The notes below the pieces were generated by a model. That model searched no databases, was not told the origin of the DNA, and saw nothing but the letters and a program-made list of their open reading frames with translations. A program made the position numbers and the translations under genes. From the NCBI RefSeq assembly GCF_900660645.1, contig NZ_LR215036.1:372001-436000 (forward strand): DNA of 64,000 nt. The letters are read 5' to 3'. Shown here in pieces: positions 42,028 to 52,539 of this stretch; within the stretch, counting starts at the first letter, position 1; each line of letters begins with the position of its first letter. The stretch is from Mycoplasmopsis citelli (GTDB taxonomy: Bacteria; Bacillota_I; Bacilli_A; Mycoplasmatales; Metamycoplasmataceae).

Positions 42028-44514
42028 ATGAATAAAATCTATGATCATAAAAAAGTTGAAGCAGGAATTGAACAAAAATGGGTCAAAAAAAAGTTTTTTA
42101 TGACCCATGATAAAAGCAAAAAACCTTTTTCAATTTTACTCCCACCACCTAATGTAACAGGGAAGTTACACCTTGGACATGCACTAGATGTATACATTCC
42201 AGATACTTTAATTCGTTATAAAAAACTTAAAGGCTATGATGTAATGTGGCTTCCAGGTATGGATCATGCTGGAATTGCTACTCAAAGCAAAGTTGAAGAT
42301 GTTTTATATCAAAGCACTGGATTAACTAGACATGACCTTGGCAGAGAAAAATTTCTTAATAAAATCTGAGAATGAAAAGACGAATATGCTCAAGTTTTTA
42401 GACAACAATGGTCAAAAGTAGGGCTTGCTCTAGATTATTCAAAAGAACGCTTTACATTAGATGCAGATGCTAATAAAGCTGTTAATAAAGTATTTATTGA
42501 TTTATACAATAAAGGATTTATTTATCGTGGCTTAAGAGCTATTAATTGGGACATTAAGCTCCAAACGGCACTTTCAAATATCGAAGTTAATCCTGAGCCA
42601 ACTGCTCAAAAAATGTATTACATTAATTATCACTTAGAAAATTCAAATAAGTTTTTAACAATTGCAACTGTAAGAACTGAAACTTTACTTAGTGATGTAG
42701 CTCTTGTATTTAATCCTAAAGATAAAAGATACCAACAATTTTTAGGACAAAAAGTTATTCATCCACTCACAGGAAAAGCAATTCCAATCTTAGAAAGTGA
42801 TTATGTTGATCCTAATTTTGGAACTGGAGTAATGAAGCTTTCTGCTCATGCTGAAGCTGATATTGAAATTATTCAAAAATTAAATTTAGAAATTATTGAA
42901 ACCATTGATAAAAGCGGATTAATTAATGCTCCCGGAAGTCGTTTTGATAAAATGGAACGTTTTGAAGCACGTCAAGCAATTGCTAAATATCTTCAAGAGC
43001 ATAATAAACTATTAAAAGTTGAAGATACTATTTCCAATGTTGGATTAAGTGAGCGTTCAAAAAATCCTGTAGAAATTTTGGTTCTTCCACAATGATTTGT
43101 AAAAATGGATCATTTTGCAAAGGTAATTTTAGAAGAACTCAAAACCAAAGAAGCAGTTAAATTCTTTCCTAAGCGTTTTAAAAATGTTTTAAAAAAATGA
43201 ATGGAAAACATTCATGATTGAAATATTTCACGCCAACTTTGATGAGGTCATCAAATTCCGGCTTGATATAATAAAAACGGCAATATCAAAGTTCAAGAAG
43301 AATCTCCTGGGAAAGATTGAGTTCAAGATCCAGATGTTTTAGATACTTGATTTTCTTCAGGAATTGCTCCATTTTCATTTTTACGTTGACCAACTAAAAA
43401 TGAAGATTTAAATAGATTTTATCCTTTTTCACTTTTAGTTACTGGATATGATTTAATTTTCTTTTGAGTAGCTCGAATGTATTTTTTAGGTAAAGAATTT
43501 ATGGGAGAAAAACCATTTAAACATTTACTTTTACACGGCTTAATTAGAGATCAATATGGACAAAAAATGTCAAAATCCCTTAATAACGGAGTTGATCCAA
43601 TGGATATGGTTGAACAGTATGGTTCAGATGCTTTAAGATGGTTTTTAATTACTAACACTTCTCCAGGAATGGATATTAAATTTTCAACTGAAAAAGTTCA
43701 AAGTGCTTGGAGAATTAATAATAAATTATGAAATATTGCACACTTTATTAATTCTTTAGATGCAAAAAACGTGCAAAAAAGTGATGCAGACTATTGAATT
43801 AATAATAAACTCGCTTCATTAAATAAAGTTATTAATAAAGCAATGAAAAATTATGATTTTGCAGTTGTAGGAACTGAAATTCAACGTTATTTATTTAATG
43901 ATTTAAGTGGTTGATACATTGAAATGATTAAAAATAATCCTTCTAAAAAACATGCTTTAGAAGTATTAAGAAAAACTTTAATTATTCTCCATCCATTTAT
44001 GCCATTTATTACCGATAAAATTTATTCAGAACTTTTTGATGCTGAATTGTTGGATAATAATATTCCAATGATTCGTATAACTAAACAAACTCAATACATT
44101 GATAACATTATTGAAATTGTTACTGAGATCCGAAAATACCGTGAAACAAATCAAATATCGAAAAAAGAATATATTAACTATGCTTTAGAAAAACAACTAA
44201 ATCAAGAACACTTACAAATTATTAATAAAATGGCATATGCCCAATATGTTCCTAATTCAGATTTTTTAATTACCTTAAGTAAAAATAATTTATTTATTCA
44301 AATTAATGAGCAATTAAAAGAGCAAAATAAACAATTATTACTTGAAAAAATCAAATTTACTCAAAGCGAAATTGACCGTGCAAGCAAAATTTTAAGTAAT
44401 GCAAATTTTGTTGCTAAAGCACCAAAAGAAAAAGTCCAAATTGAGCAAGAAAAATTAGCTAAATATCAACAAGACTTAATCAAATATCAGGAGGAATTGA
44501 AATGCAAATACTAA
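42028..44514 (+). CDS. valS: Valyl-tRNA synthetase
   Basis: 828-residue class I synthetase charging tRNA-Val. Motifs: [16 protein letters not shown] (HIGH variant), the editing domain with [37 protein letters not shown], and KMSKS in [15 protein letters not shown]. The C-terminal anticodon-binding domain and a coiled-coil tail ([20 protein letters not shown]) complete the protein. GAGGTGA precedes the ATG at 42028; a GTG 6 bp earlier is in frame but inside the ribosome site. It overlaps folD by 13 bp. Confidence 0.97.
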
Positions 44515-45329
44515 CTGGTAAAGAATTAGCCAAAAGAGAATTAGAAAAACTTAAAACCGAATTAGCTGAAATGAAGCTTATTCGTAAACCAAGATTGGCC
44601 ATTATTCAAGTTGGAGATAACCCTGCTTCAAATAAATATGTTCAACAAAAACTTCAAAAGTCTGAATATATTGGAATTGAAGGAAAATTATTTAAGTACC
44701 CTGAAAAAATCTCTCAAAATCGTTTATTGCAAAAAATGGATGATATAAATGAATGAGCTGATGGGGTTATTGTTCAACTTCCGCTTCCTGAACATATTCC
44801 TGTTCAAGTTATTTTAGATGCGGTTCCTTATGATAAAGATGTCGATGGACTTAGCACTAAAAACGAATTTTTCTTATACAACGAAGCTGGAAAATGCTTT
44901 ATTCCAGCTACTGCTCGAGCAGTACTAGAATTAATGCATGAATACAACATTGAAGTTAAAGATAAAAAAGTTTGCGTAGTTGGAAGAAGTCACGTTGTTG
45001 GTAAGCCACTTGCACATATTATTAAACGTCGCGGGGCTAATGTGGCTACTTTTGACGAAAATACAGGAATTAAGGGAATCGAAAGTGCTGATATTTTAAT
45101 TGTTGCCATTGGAGTAGCTCGATATGTTAAAGCAAATAACGTAAAAGAGGGGTCTATTGTAATTGATGTAGGAACTAATTTAGATGCACAAATTCCTGAT
45201 GAAATTTATGGAGATGTGGATTTTGAATCAGTAAAAGAAAAAGTTTCAGCTATTACTCCTGTCCCTGGTGGAGTTGGTCCTATGACAGTTGTGTGCTTAT
45301 TAAAAAATTTAGTAGATACTTTAAAATAA
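44502..45329 (+). CDS. folD: Bifunctional methylene-THF dehydrogenase/cyclohydrolase FolD
   Basis: 275-residue enzyme interconverting methylene-, methenyl- and formyl-tetrahydrofolate, supplying one-carbon units including those for fMet-tRNA. Motifs: PRLAIIQVGDNPASNKYVQQ with the active-site Tyr and Lys, GVIVQLPLPEHI, VCVVGRSHVVGKPLAHII (NADP site), and ITPVPGGVGPMTV at the C-terminus. Length is normal. The ATG lies inside the end of valS and follows the AGGAGG site in the valS coding sequence. Confidence 0.96.
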
Positions 45330-45351
45330 TAAAAGCAGAAAGAAACAAAAA

Positions 45352-46329
45352 ATGAGAAAGATTGCTATTTTAACTTCAGGAGGAGATGCTCCTGGAATGA
45401 ATGCTGCTGTTGCAGCAATTGCCAAAAGTGCAAAAGCTAATAATTTAGATCCCTATGTAGTTTTAGAGGGATATAAAGGTCTTTATTATGATCAAATCGA
45501 AAAAGCTGATACTTTAAAATTAAGTAATTACGCTTCACTAGGAGGAACAGCCATTTACTCAGCTCGATTTCCAGAATTTAAGGACCCAAAAGTTCGTGAA
45601 GTAGCTATTGCAAATCTTAAAAAACATAATATCGATTCATTAGTTGTTATCGGAGGAGATGGAAGCTATATGGGGGCTCAAACTCTTCATGAAGCTGGAG
45701 TTAAAACTATTGCATTGCCAGGGACTATCGATAATGACATCGCTTCTTCAGATATTACTATTGGGTATGATACAGCTTTAAATACTATTGTTAGTGCAAT
45801 TGATAAAATTCGTGATACTGCTAATTCGCACAAACGAATTATGATTGTTGAGGTTATGGGAAATCAATGCGGAGATTTAGCCCTTTATTCAGGTCTTGCA
45901 ACTGGAGCTGAAATGATTATTACTAGCGAATATCGTCCTTCAGTTAGTGAAATTGTTCAAAAAGCTAAAGAGCTATCAATGCAACCAAAACGCAGAAGTA
46001 TTGTTATTGTAGTTTCAGAAAAAGGTTATAATATCAAAGAACTTGAACAAGAAATTAGTCAAGCAACTGGATGAGCAACTCGGATTAATCCGCTAAATCA
46101 CATTCAAAGAGGTGGACAACCAAGCGCTCAAGAGCGTATTAATGCTTCGTTAATGGGAATTAAAGCTGTTGAATATCTAGTTGAAGGAAAAAGCGGACTT
46201 GCTATTGGAATTTTAAATAGTGATATTGTTGCAACTCCAATTTTAGAAGCCTTAAGTATGAAAAACCCTGCAAAATCAAAAGCAATTGCTAAAGCAACTA
46301 AATTTAACAAACTTAATCAAGTGTATTAA
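45352..46329 (+). CDS. pfkA: ATP-dependent 6-phosphofructokinase
   Basis: 325-residue glycolytic enzyme phosphorylating fructose-6-phosphate. Motifs: ILTSGGDAPGMNAA with the ATP-binding glycines, VVIGGDGSYMGAQ, PGTIDNDIASSDITIGYDTA including the catalytic Asp, and IVEVMGNQCGDLAL; HIQRGGQPSAQER near the C-terminus contacts substrate. GDGS places it with ATP-dependent rather than PPi-dependent enzymes. It begins 22 bp after folD with the AGAAAG site and ends at a strong terminator. Confidence 0.96.
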
Positions 46330-46377
46330 AAAATAGCATCTACAAAAAGCTTGTAGATGCTATTTTTATTTTTTTAA
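46329..46377. terminator. Bidirectional terminator between pfkA and the Asp23-like gene
   Basis: A 17-bp perfect stem (46329-46345 with 46351-46367), loop AAAGC, followed by T on the plus strand and flanked by A/T runs. It terminates pfkA and, read on the other strand, the gene ending at 46374. Confidence 0.9.
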
Positions 46378-46679
46378 TTGTCAACAAGACAAATTTGCAC
46401 ATTTGCCGGATTTTTATCAATTAATAATTTAATTGATTGTTCAACTGATTTAACAATTTCTGCAACACAAGAGTATAAACTATCTTTAGGTGTTTTACTA
46501 ATTTTAACATCCAAATATACATCAACATTTGAATGGTCTTCAGCAAAGCTAAGACGGGGTACTGAAATTAATTTAGAGTTTTTAATTTCACTAAAAACAT
46601 TGTTTATTGCATCTAAAATAGCACTTTCAGTAACAATATACTTTTGATTTACATTATACGAAACATCAATTCAATTCAT
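46374..46679 (-). CDS. Asp23/Gls24-family-like protein
   Basis: 101-residue protein coupled to efp (its ATG shares one base with the efp stop). The order of short segments, an N-terminal YIVTESAILDAINNVF, then VPRLSFAEDHSNVDVYLDVKI and a C-terminal VEQSIKLLI with VQICLVD, is that of Asp23/Gls24 proteins, where a strand-rich centre is followed by an amphipathic helix. In Bacillus a family member (YqhY) lies near accB/accC and efp, so linkage with efp supports the call. Role (envelope or fatty-acid related) unknown here. Confidence 0.65.
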
Positions 46680-47242
46680 TATTTATTAGCTTTTCCCACA
46701 TATTTTCCAGTTTCAGTTGAAACGGTAATAATGTCATTTTCTTTAATAAACATTGGAGTTTCAAGCTCAAATCCAGTTTCTAAAACAACTTTCTTTTGTG
46801 GATTTGTGGTGGTATTTCCTTTAACTGCATCAGGAGCTTCAACCACCTTAATATCCACATTTATTGGTAATTCCACATCTAAAACTTCATCTTGGAATTT
46901 ACGAATTTGTACTTCGCTATTTTCGATTAAAAAGTTTAATTCTCACTCAACATTTTTTACTGGAATTTCAACTTGTTCATAAGTTTCATTATCCATTAAA
47001 ATAATATTGCTTCCATCTGAATATAAGTAATTCATTTTTCTTTTGTCAATGTGGGCAGGTTTTACTTTATCTCCTCCGGTATATGTTTTGATGGTAGTTG
47101 AACCGGTACGAAGATTTTTAACTTTAGCTTTAACATTAGCTTGTCCACGCCCTTGTTTTGAATGCTGAGCTTCTAAAACAACAAAAATTTCACCTTCATC
47201 TTGGAAGGTAATTCCAGGTTTAAATTCGTTTACATTAATCAT
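46679..47242 (-). CDS. efp: Translation elongation factor P
   Basis: 187-residue three-domain protein that rescues ribosomes stalled at polyproline. The N-terminus MINVNEFKPGITF and the OB-domain signature KVVEAPDAVKGNT are typical. At the tip of the domain I loop, the sequence is SKQGRGQA, placing Arg32 where E. coli and Bacillus have a modified lysine. Arg at this site is rhamnosylated by EarP in some bacteria; no EarP is seen here, so it may work unmodified. Polyproline-rich surface proteins in this window (TTPPA repeats) would be clients. Confidence 0.95.
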
Positions 47243-47402
47243 AATTATCCTTTATTTGTAAATAAATATATGCTTAAATTATAATATAAAACAAATATTA
47301 AAATTTATTTTTCACTTGTAAATCTGATGATATAATAATAATGCACTTTAAAAACGCTAAATAAAAATATTTAAAATTTATTCGTTTTATTTTAATATAG
47401 TG

Positions 47403-47408
47403 TATAAT
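47403..47408 (+). promoter_or_regulatory. -10 box of the tRNA operon
   Basis: TATAAT lies 22 bp before the tRNA-Leu gene, at a distance suiting a short processed leader. The efp promoter region faces the other way in the same gap. Confidence 0.65.
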
Positions 47409-47430
47409 TGAAAAGCTACCAAATCAAAAA

Positions 47431-47517
47431 GCCCAGGTGGCGGAATAGGTAGACGCAAGGGACTTAAAATCCCTCGGTCGCAAGACTGTGCTGGTTCAAG
47501 TCCAGTCCTGGGCACCA
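47431..47517 (+). tRNA. tRNA-Leu (anticodon UAA)
   Basis: 87-nt class II tRNA with CCA encoded. The acceptor GCCCAGG pairs with CCTGGGC, the anticodon stem AGGGA/TCCCT encloses CTTAAAA, so the anticodon is TAA, the T-loop is GGTTCAAGTCC, and a long variable arm (CGGTCGCAAGACTG) is present. Confidence 0.97.
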
Positions 47518-47522
47518 AAGCT

Positions 47523-47598
47523 GCGTCCTTAGCTCAGCAGGTAGAGCAAATGGCTTTTAACCATTGGGTCAGAGGTTCGAATCCTCTAGGACGTACCA
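47523..47598 (+). tRNA. tRNA-Lys (anticodon UUU)
   Basis: 76-nt tRNA with CCA encoded, 5 bp after tRNA-Leu. The anticodon stem AATGG/CCATT encloses CTTTTAA, so the anticodon is TTT. The D-arm TAGCTCAGCAGGTAGAGCA and T-arm AGAGGTTCGAATCCTCT are standard. The first acceptor pair is G-U. Confidence 0.96.
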
Positions 47599-47617
47599 TT
47601 TCAAAAATGACCAAAAT

Positions 47618-47641
47618 CACCTTAATAAAGGTGCTTTTTTA
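47618..47641 (+). terminator. Terminator of the tRNA operon
   Basis: CACCTT (47618-47623) pairs with AAGGTG (47628-47633), followed by C and a T run. It lies directly upstream of the small membrane gene's own promoter. Confidence 0.8.
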
Positions 47642-47669
47642 TTGCTAATTTTGGTAAAATATAAACAAT

Positions 47670-48026
47670 ATGAAATCTTTCAAAAAAGTTAGCAAAAAAA
47701 CTAAAGAATTAATTAATAATTTAAGATCTTTAGATCAATCAGCTGATGATAATGAGTTTATAGATAAAAGGGTCAATTTAGGAATTGAGGATGAAGATAC
47801 TTTAACTAAAGAACTCAAATATTTTGAAGATAACACTGTCGAAAACAATTTAGATATTGCCAAAGAAATAACAAAAAGTGTTGGTGAATTTAATGAAAAA
47901 GATTTAAAATTTCACTCTAAACAACGCTTAGGCTATGGACTGGGAATTTTATCAATTTTGATAATTTTAGGAGTTTTAGTAACCTTAATTACACTATTTT
48001 CGCTTGGATTATTAAATTACAAATAA
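47670..48026 (+). CDS. Small single-pass membrane protein
   Basis: 118-residue hypothetical protein. About 90 charged residues (Lys, Asp, Glu, Asn) come first, then one C-terminal helix (LGILSILIILGVLVTLITLF) and a short tail LGLLNYK. This is a C-tail-anchored topology, with the charged part probably cytoplasmic. TATAAA and TAAAAT lie within 4-10 bp of the ATG and there is no ribosome site, pointing to a leaderless message. No family was recognised. Confidence 0.75.
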   Translation: MKSFKKVSKKTKELINNLRSLDQSADDNEFIDKRVNLGIEDEDTLTKELKYFEDNTVENNLDIAKEITKSVGEFNEKDLKFHSKQRLGYGLGILSILIILGVLVTLITLFSLGLLNYK

Positions 48027-48055
48027 AAACATTCTTTTTAAAAGAATGTTTTTTA
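48025..48055. terminator. Bidirectional terminator
   Basis: An inverted repeat (AAAAACATTCTTTT with AAAAGAATGTTTTT) spans the end of the small membrane gene and lies next to the thiI stop. It is T-rich in both directions. Confidence 0.82.
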
Positions 48056-49201
48056 TTAATGATATTTTCCTTTGATTTGAAGTGTTTCAATTCCTTGATC
48101 AAGCAGTTGCATTTCCAAAGAATTTATTAACGATAATTCTTCTTCTAAAGAAATGGCTACTTGTAATAAAGGGCGTGTTACTGGAGCTTTTGGAGCAAAT
48201 AATTCGCAAGTTTCATTGGCCTTGATAATTGAAATGTCGTGAGTTTGAATTTTTTTAGCAATGTTAATAATTTCGTTTTTGTCATAAGTAATTAAAGGTC
48301 TTAAAATGACTTTTTCAGCTACTGAACTAATAACATTTAATGATTCAAGAGTTTGTGAAGCTACTTGCCCTAAATTTTCTCCATTGGAAATACAAAGAAG
48401 GTTTTTTTGAGTTGCAAGTTGATTGGCAATTCGATAAAAACTGCGACGCATCAAATTGATTTTGTATGATTCTTTAGAAACTAGAGAAATATAGTTCATC
48501 AATTTTGAATAATCAGCAAAATAAAGCGTACTTTGTCCTTGAAATTTCGATAAAACACCAACTAAATTTAAAATCTTTTCTTTAGTTTTGGCGTCAGTTT
48601 GTGGCGGGGTTAAAAACGATAAAAATTGTAGTTCAACTCCCCGTTTCATCATTAAATACGCAGCAACCGGAGAATCAAAACCACCACTAATTAAATGCAG
48701 TCCTTTTCCACTACTTCCAGTCGGAAGACCTCCAAGTCCATCAAAATACTCACTAAAAATATATGTACATTTGCTTCTAACTTCAACATAAAAAATTTGA
48801 TCCGGAGAATGAACATCCACTTTTAATGCAGTATTTTCTAAAAGATATGCTCCTAAAAGATGGTTTATTTGATCTGATTTATATTCAAATTTTTTATAAT
48901 TTCTGCGAGCAGCAATTTTAAAAGTTTTGCTCGTTTTTTTAACAAGTAACAAAGCTGCTTGCTTTAATTTTTCAAAATCATTTTCAACTACTACCACTGG
49001 TGAATATGAACTTATTCCGAAAACGTATTGAAGTTTATCCATCAGTTCTTCAGAATAATTTAAATACATGCGATCAAATTCAACTTCAGGTTTAGAACCA
49101 GTAATTTTAAAGATATTGTTGCTTAGTTTTTCAATAAATTGCTTGCGATTTTTCTTTTTCAAGACCAATTCACCATAGCGAATTAAAATTTTGCTATACA
49201 T
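48056..49201 (-). CDS. thiI: tRNA 4-thiouridine synthase ThiI
   Basis: 381-residue enzyme that adenylates and thiolates U8 of tRNA. An N-terminal ferredoxin-like/THUMP region (MYSKILIRYGELVLKKKNR, VRSKCTYIF) precedes the PP-loop ATPase motif LISGGFDSPVAAY and a conserved KETCELFAPKAPVTRP-like stretch (ANETCELFAPKAPVTRP). There is no rhodanese domain, as in Firmicutes, so sulfur delivery depends on a cysteine desulfurase. An AAAGGAG site precedes the ATG. It follows the EzrA-like gene by 12 bp. Confidence 0.95.
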   Translation of the reverse strand: MYSKILIRYGELVLKKKNRKQFIEKLSNNIFKITGSKPEVEFDRMYLNYSEELMDKLQYVFGISSYSPVVVVENDFEKLKQAALLLVKKTSKTFKIAARRNYKKFEYKSDQINHLLGAYLLENTALKVDVHSPDQIFYVEVRSKCTYIFSEYFDGLGGLPTGSSGKGLHLISGGFDSPVAAYLMMKRGVELQFLSFLTPPQTDAKTKEKILNLVGVLSKFQGQSTLYFADYSKLMNYISLVSKESYKINLMRRSFYRIANQLATQKNLLCISNGENLGQVASQTLESLNVISSVAEKVILRPLITYDKNEIINIAKKIQTHDISIIKANETCELFAPKAPVTRPLLQVAISLEEELSLINSLEMQLLDQGIETLQIKGKYH

Positions 49202-49213
49202 CTTTACTCCTTT

Positions 49214-50758
49214 TTATTTTAAATATTCTTGTAGCAACTTAAAAGATTCTTTATATTGGTATTTAGCTACAAAAATCGCTAGTTTATTACTTAATTCAGT
49301 GTTTGTTTGCAAAGGGTTCTTTTCACTTTTGTTTAAAAGATCATAAGCAGTTTTAAAATAGTGCTCATATTGTTGGTTAATAGCAATTTCTTCAACAAAA
49401 TAACAAATTAACTCAATTCAACGGTTTCAAACTTTTTCAAGTTTGATAAAATTTAGTTCCAAAGTAAAATATTGTTCATAAATGCTTTTTAATTGAAGAA
49501 GATTTTCTTGATATTCACTAGCAAAAAGATATTTATTTTGCATTATCTCAAAATATAAATTTAAACTAGAATCAATTTCTTCATTAAAACCATTCTCATA
49601 AACTTGTTTTTGTTGTTTTTGGAATTCGTAATCAATTAAAATTTGATTAATTTCAAAGAAAGTTCGCAAAATTTCTTTAACAAGATTAATAGAAGAGTCA
49701 AAATCACTAAATTTTAATTGTTCAAAGAAAAATGAAATATTTTTAAAATGAATTTCAATTTTTTTATCCACAAAATTAGCGATTTTAAAGTTATTTTTTA
49801 GCTTATCATTAACTTTTTGGAGTTCTTTAAAAATATTGTTTTTAATTAAGTTTAATACTTGATTTTTAAATTCTAAAACTCTACAGTTATGAAAATATTT
49901 GTAAAAACCAACAATTTCTTTTTTAATTGCATCAACTTGATATTGATTAAATTTTTCTTTAACCTTGTAAAATTTGTTTTTATTTTTTCAAAATAATATC
50001 GGATTATCTTGAGGTGGTTGTGAACCTTTATTTTCAAAAAGTTCTGGTAAATCAGTAAATAAGGCAAATTCAATTAATTTTGAATTATCTAAATATTCAA
50101 ATAAAAATTCTAAATCAATAATTAAATTTGAAATTGAACTACTTACATTTTCAAATTTAGCTTGATTATTTCACTGATCATCAATAAAACTGATTTTTTG
50201 ATTATATTGATCGATTTTGTTTTTAATATCACTATAAATATTGCTTAAAATAAATTTATTTTTATTAATATATTCTCTAGCTAAAGATAGTTTATTTAAA
50301 ATATCAGTAATATCACCTTCATAATTATCTCAATTTAAACTAACTTGCTCAATTACTTCATCTGAGATTTTAATAGAATTAAAAAACAAGGTCACGTTTT
50401 TTCTAAAATCTTTAAAGGTTTTTTTGGCTAAAAAGATCTTTTTTCTTTTAAGTAATTGATAAATTTGATGATAGATTGTATCTATTGTTTCCTTTTGAGA
50501 ATAAATAGTTCCTTCAAGCTCTAATAAAGAATTGTATGATTGTTCATAGTTTGAATTTTGTTCTTTTAGGGCTTTAAATCTTTTTAAAGAATTAACAAAA
50601 TCATTTTGTTCACGCGAAACATTTAAGTAGTTATTTTCTAATTTATTAACAAATCTTTTAACCACTAAATTAAGGACTAAAAGAAAAAAGAAAATAAGAA
50701 AAATAACTATTGAAACACCAATAATACTAAAATAAATAATTTGGTAATTAAGATTCAT
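49214..50758 (-). CDS. EzrA-like septation regulator (divergent)
   Basis: 514-residue protein with one N-terminal helix (IIYFSIIGVSIVIFLIFFFLLVL) followed by a long, almost entirely helical cytoplasmic part with heptad-like charge pattern. This matches the topology of EzrA, an FtsZ-ring regulator with spectrin-like helical repeats. The gene is adjacent to thiI; in Bacillus ezrA lies next to nifS-thiI, so position supports the call. Sequence identity to characterised EzrA is not visible by eye. The ATG at 50758 is favoured; a TTG 3 bp earlier is in frame. It begins 3 bp after the HAD gene stop. Confidence 0.6.
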
Positions 50759-50761
50759 CAA

Positions 50762-51601
50762 TTAGTTTTTTCCTTTTTGAGAAACAGCACGTTTTAACTC
50801 AAAATCACTACGATATAAGTAATCATCAATAGCTTCAGCAAGCCCATTTTGAGTTACATCTGAAGTGTAAAATTTTGCACTTTGCTTAGTTAATGGATCG
50901 GCATTATCCATAGCATATGAATAATTTGAAACTTCAAGCATAGAAATATCATTTGGAGAATCTCCAATGCTCATTGCATCTTCAACATTCATATTTAACA
51001 CATTTTCGCAAACTCAAGCCATTCCAGTGGCTTTTGAAATTCCTTTTTTGGTAATTTCGATGTGAGTTTTTAAATTGATAATATTTAAATTAATATCTTC
51101 TTTAATTGCATCGCTGTAAAACTTTTCAATAACCTCAGGATCTCCGTATACTTCGATTTTATGGATATCTTCCACGATTTCTCCATGGGTTTGAAACTCA
51201 TTATATTCAGTAAAATCAACTAAAAAATCAAATCATTTTTTAGGCATATTTTTAACATAATATTGATCTGTTCCAAAATAATATAGTGGGGAATTATTTT
51301 TTTCAGCAACTTTTCAAATTTTTTGAACTTCTGATAAAGGCATTTTTTCAATGAAAATAGTTTTTTTATTAACATTATCAAAAACAAGGGCTCCATTTGA
51401 ACAAACAATATATGGCGATAAAGTACTATCAGCTAAACGTTGAATTTTTTCATAAGGGGGATTTCCAGTATTTAAAATAAAAGGAACACCTTTTATTTTA
51501 AGCTCTTGAATTTTCTCTAAATTGACTTGACTTAATTTTTTATCAGGGAATGAGTAAACAGTCCCATCTACATCACTAAAAATAGCTCATTTATTTCTCA
51601 T
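50762..51601 (-). CDS. Cof-type HAD phosphatase
   Basis: 279-residue haloacid dehalogenase superfamily phosphatase. Motif I is FSDVDGTVYS with the nucleophile Asp, motif II is FILNTGNPPYEKI, motif III includes GISKATGMAW, and motif IV is SIGDSPNDISMLE. The large cap (type C2) places it with Cof/sugar-phosphate phosphatases. TATAAT at 51612-51617 is 10 bp before the ATG with no ribosome site. It begins the HAD-EzrA-like-thiI unit. Substrate unknown; a sugar phosphate or pyridoxal/flavin phosphate is plausible. Confidence 0.9.
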
Positions 51602-51647
51602 AATTGATATTATTATAGCAATTAATTAAAAAATGAATAAGTACAAA

Positions 51648-51669
51648 ATAAAAAGATGCTAACGCATCT
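51648..51669 (-). terminator. Terminator of the three-membrane-protein operon
   Basis: AGATGC (51654-51659) pairs with GCATCT (51664-51669), loop TAAC, followed on the minus strand by a T-rich run. It overlaps the stop codon at 51668-51670. Confidence 0.72.
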
Positions 51670-52054
51670 AAAAGGTATTGAGAATATTATCAATTTCTTC
51701 TCGAGTAATTGGTTCATTGTTTTGAATTTTGACAATCATAGCTCTTTTAATATCGATATTATTACTTAGTGATTGCTTTTGATCTTTGATACTTAAAAAA
51801 GTTTGTACTGAAGTAAGAAAGGCAATTACTACCGAAGTACATGAAAGTAAAATAAAATAAATCATTGTTTCATCCGGAAATGGATTATAACGTAGGGCGA
51901 ATAAGTTCAAAATAATTGAAGTAGCAGTAATTAAAATTAACGATACATTTAAAAAGACAAATAAATAATAACTTTTACGATATTTTTTAGTTGCTTGTTT
52001 AATAATTTGATTACAATAATCTTTCTCATTGATTTTTGTGCTATTTAGGTTCAT
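51668..52054 (-). CDS. Two-helix membrane protein (DUF4231/SLATT-like), third of a trio
   Basis: 128-residue protein: a hydrophilic N-terminus (about 25 residues), two helices (YLFVFLNVSLILITATSIIL and MIYFILLSCTSVVIAFLTSV), then a helical cytoplasmic tail ending TREEIDNILNTF. Its start shares a base with the stop of the preceding gene. Layout and size resemble two-helix DUF4231/SLATT-type proteins, some of which act in bacterial conflict systems; the family call is tentative. See the other two members. Confidence 0.7.
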   Translation of the reverse strand: MNLNSTKINEKDYCNQIIKQATKKYRKSYYLFVFLNVSLILITATSIILNLFALRYNPFPDETMIYFILLSCTSVVIAFLTSVQTFLSIKDQKQSLSNNIDIKRAMIVKIQNNEPITREEIDNILNTF

Positions 52055-52539
52055 TATTTTAACTCCTTTTTTATTAAGTATTCTCGATCATATTTTTCTT
52101 TTTTAGATAAAAAGAAAATTCGCTTATAAAATAAGTATTCTGCATCTTTATTTGATAGTTCTTGGTAGTAAGAAACTTTATCAGAAAAAAGTAAAAATTC
52201 TAGCTTTAGTTTTTCTCGAATAGATTTTTGAGTTTTAAAATAATCATTAATTACAAAAAAGCTAAGCAGTCCTGAAATAAGCGAAACTACTGCATTAATA
52301 ATGCTTGTAAGTAAAATGTAATTAGCTCCAGTAGTAATAAAAGGAAACATTTGTTTGTATGGGTTTATTCCGTTATCATAATTTGAATTAATTGAGGCAA
52401 TAAAAATCACTCCAATAATCCCAATATAAAAAGCTAGTCCAATTGAAACAATATTTAAGGTGTAATAGAAAAATCCTGAAATAAGCAATTTAGTTCAATT
52501 TTCTTTTTTTAGCTTTTGATAAACTGCTTGAGTTTTCAT
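52054..52539 (-). CDS. Membrane protein, second of a trio
   Basis: 161-residue protein with a Lys-rich N-terminus (MKTQAVYQKLKKENW), three or four hydrophobic segments (LLISGFFYYTLNIVSIGLAF onwards) and a charged helical tail (YLFYKRIFFLSKKEKYDREY). It shares the short-helix/tail organisation of its two neighbours but is longer. It overlaps both by one base, so the three are translated as a coupled set. No function recognised. Confidence 0.7.
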
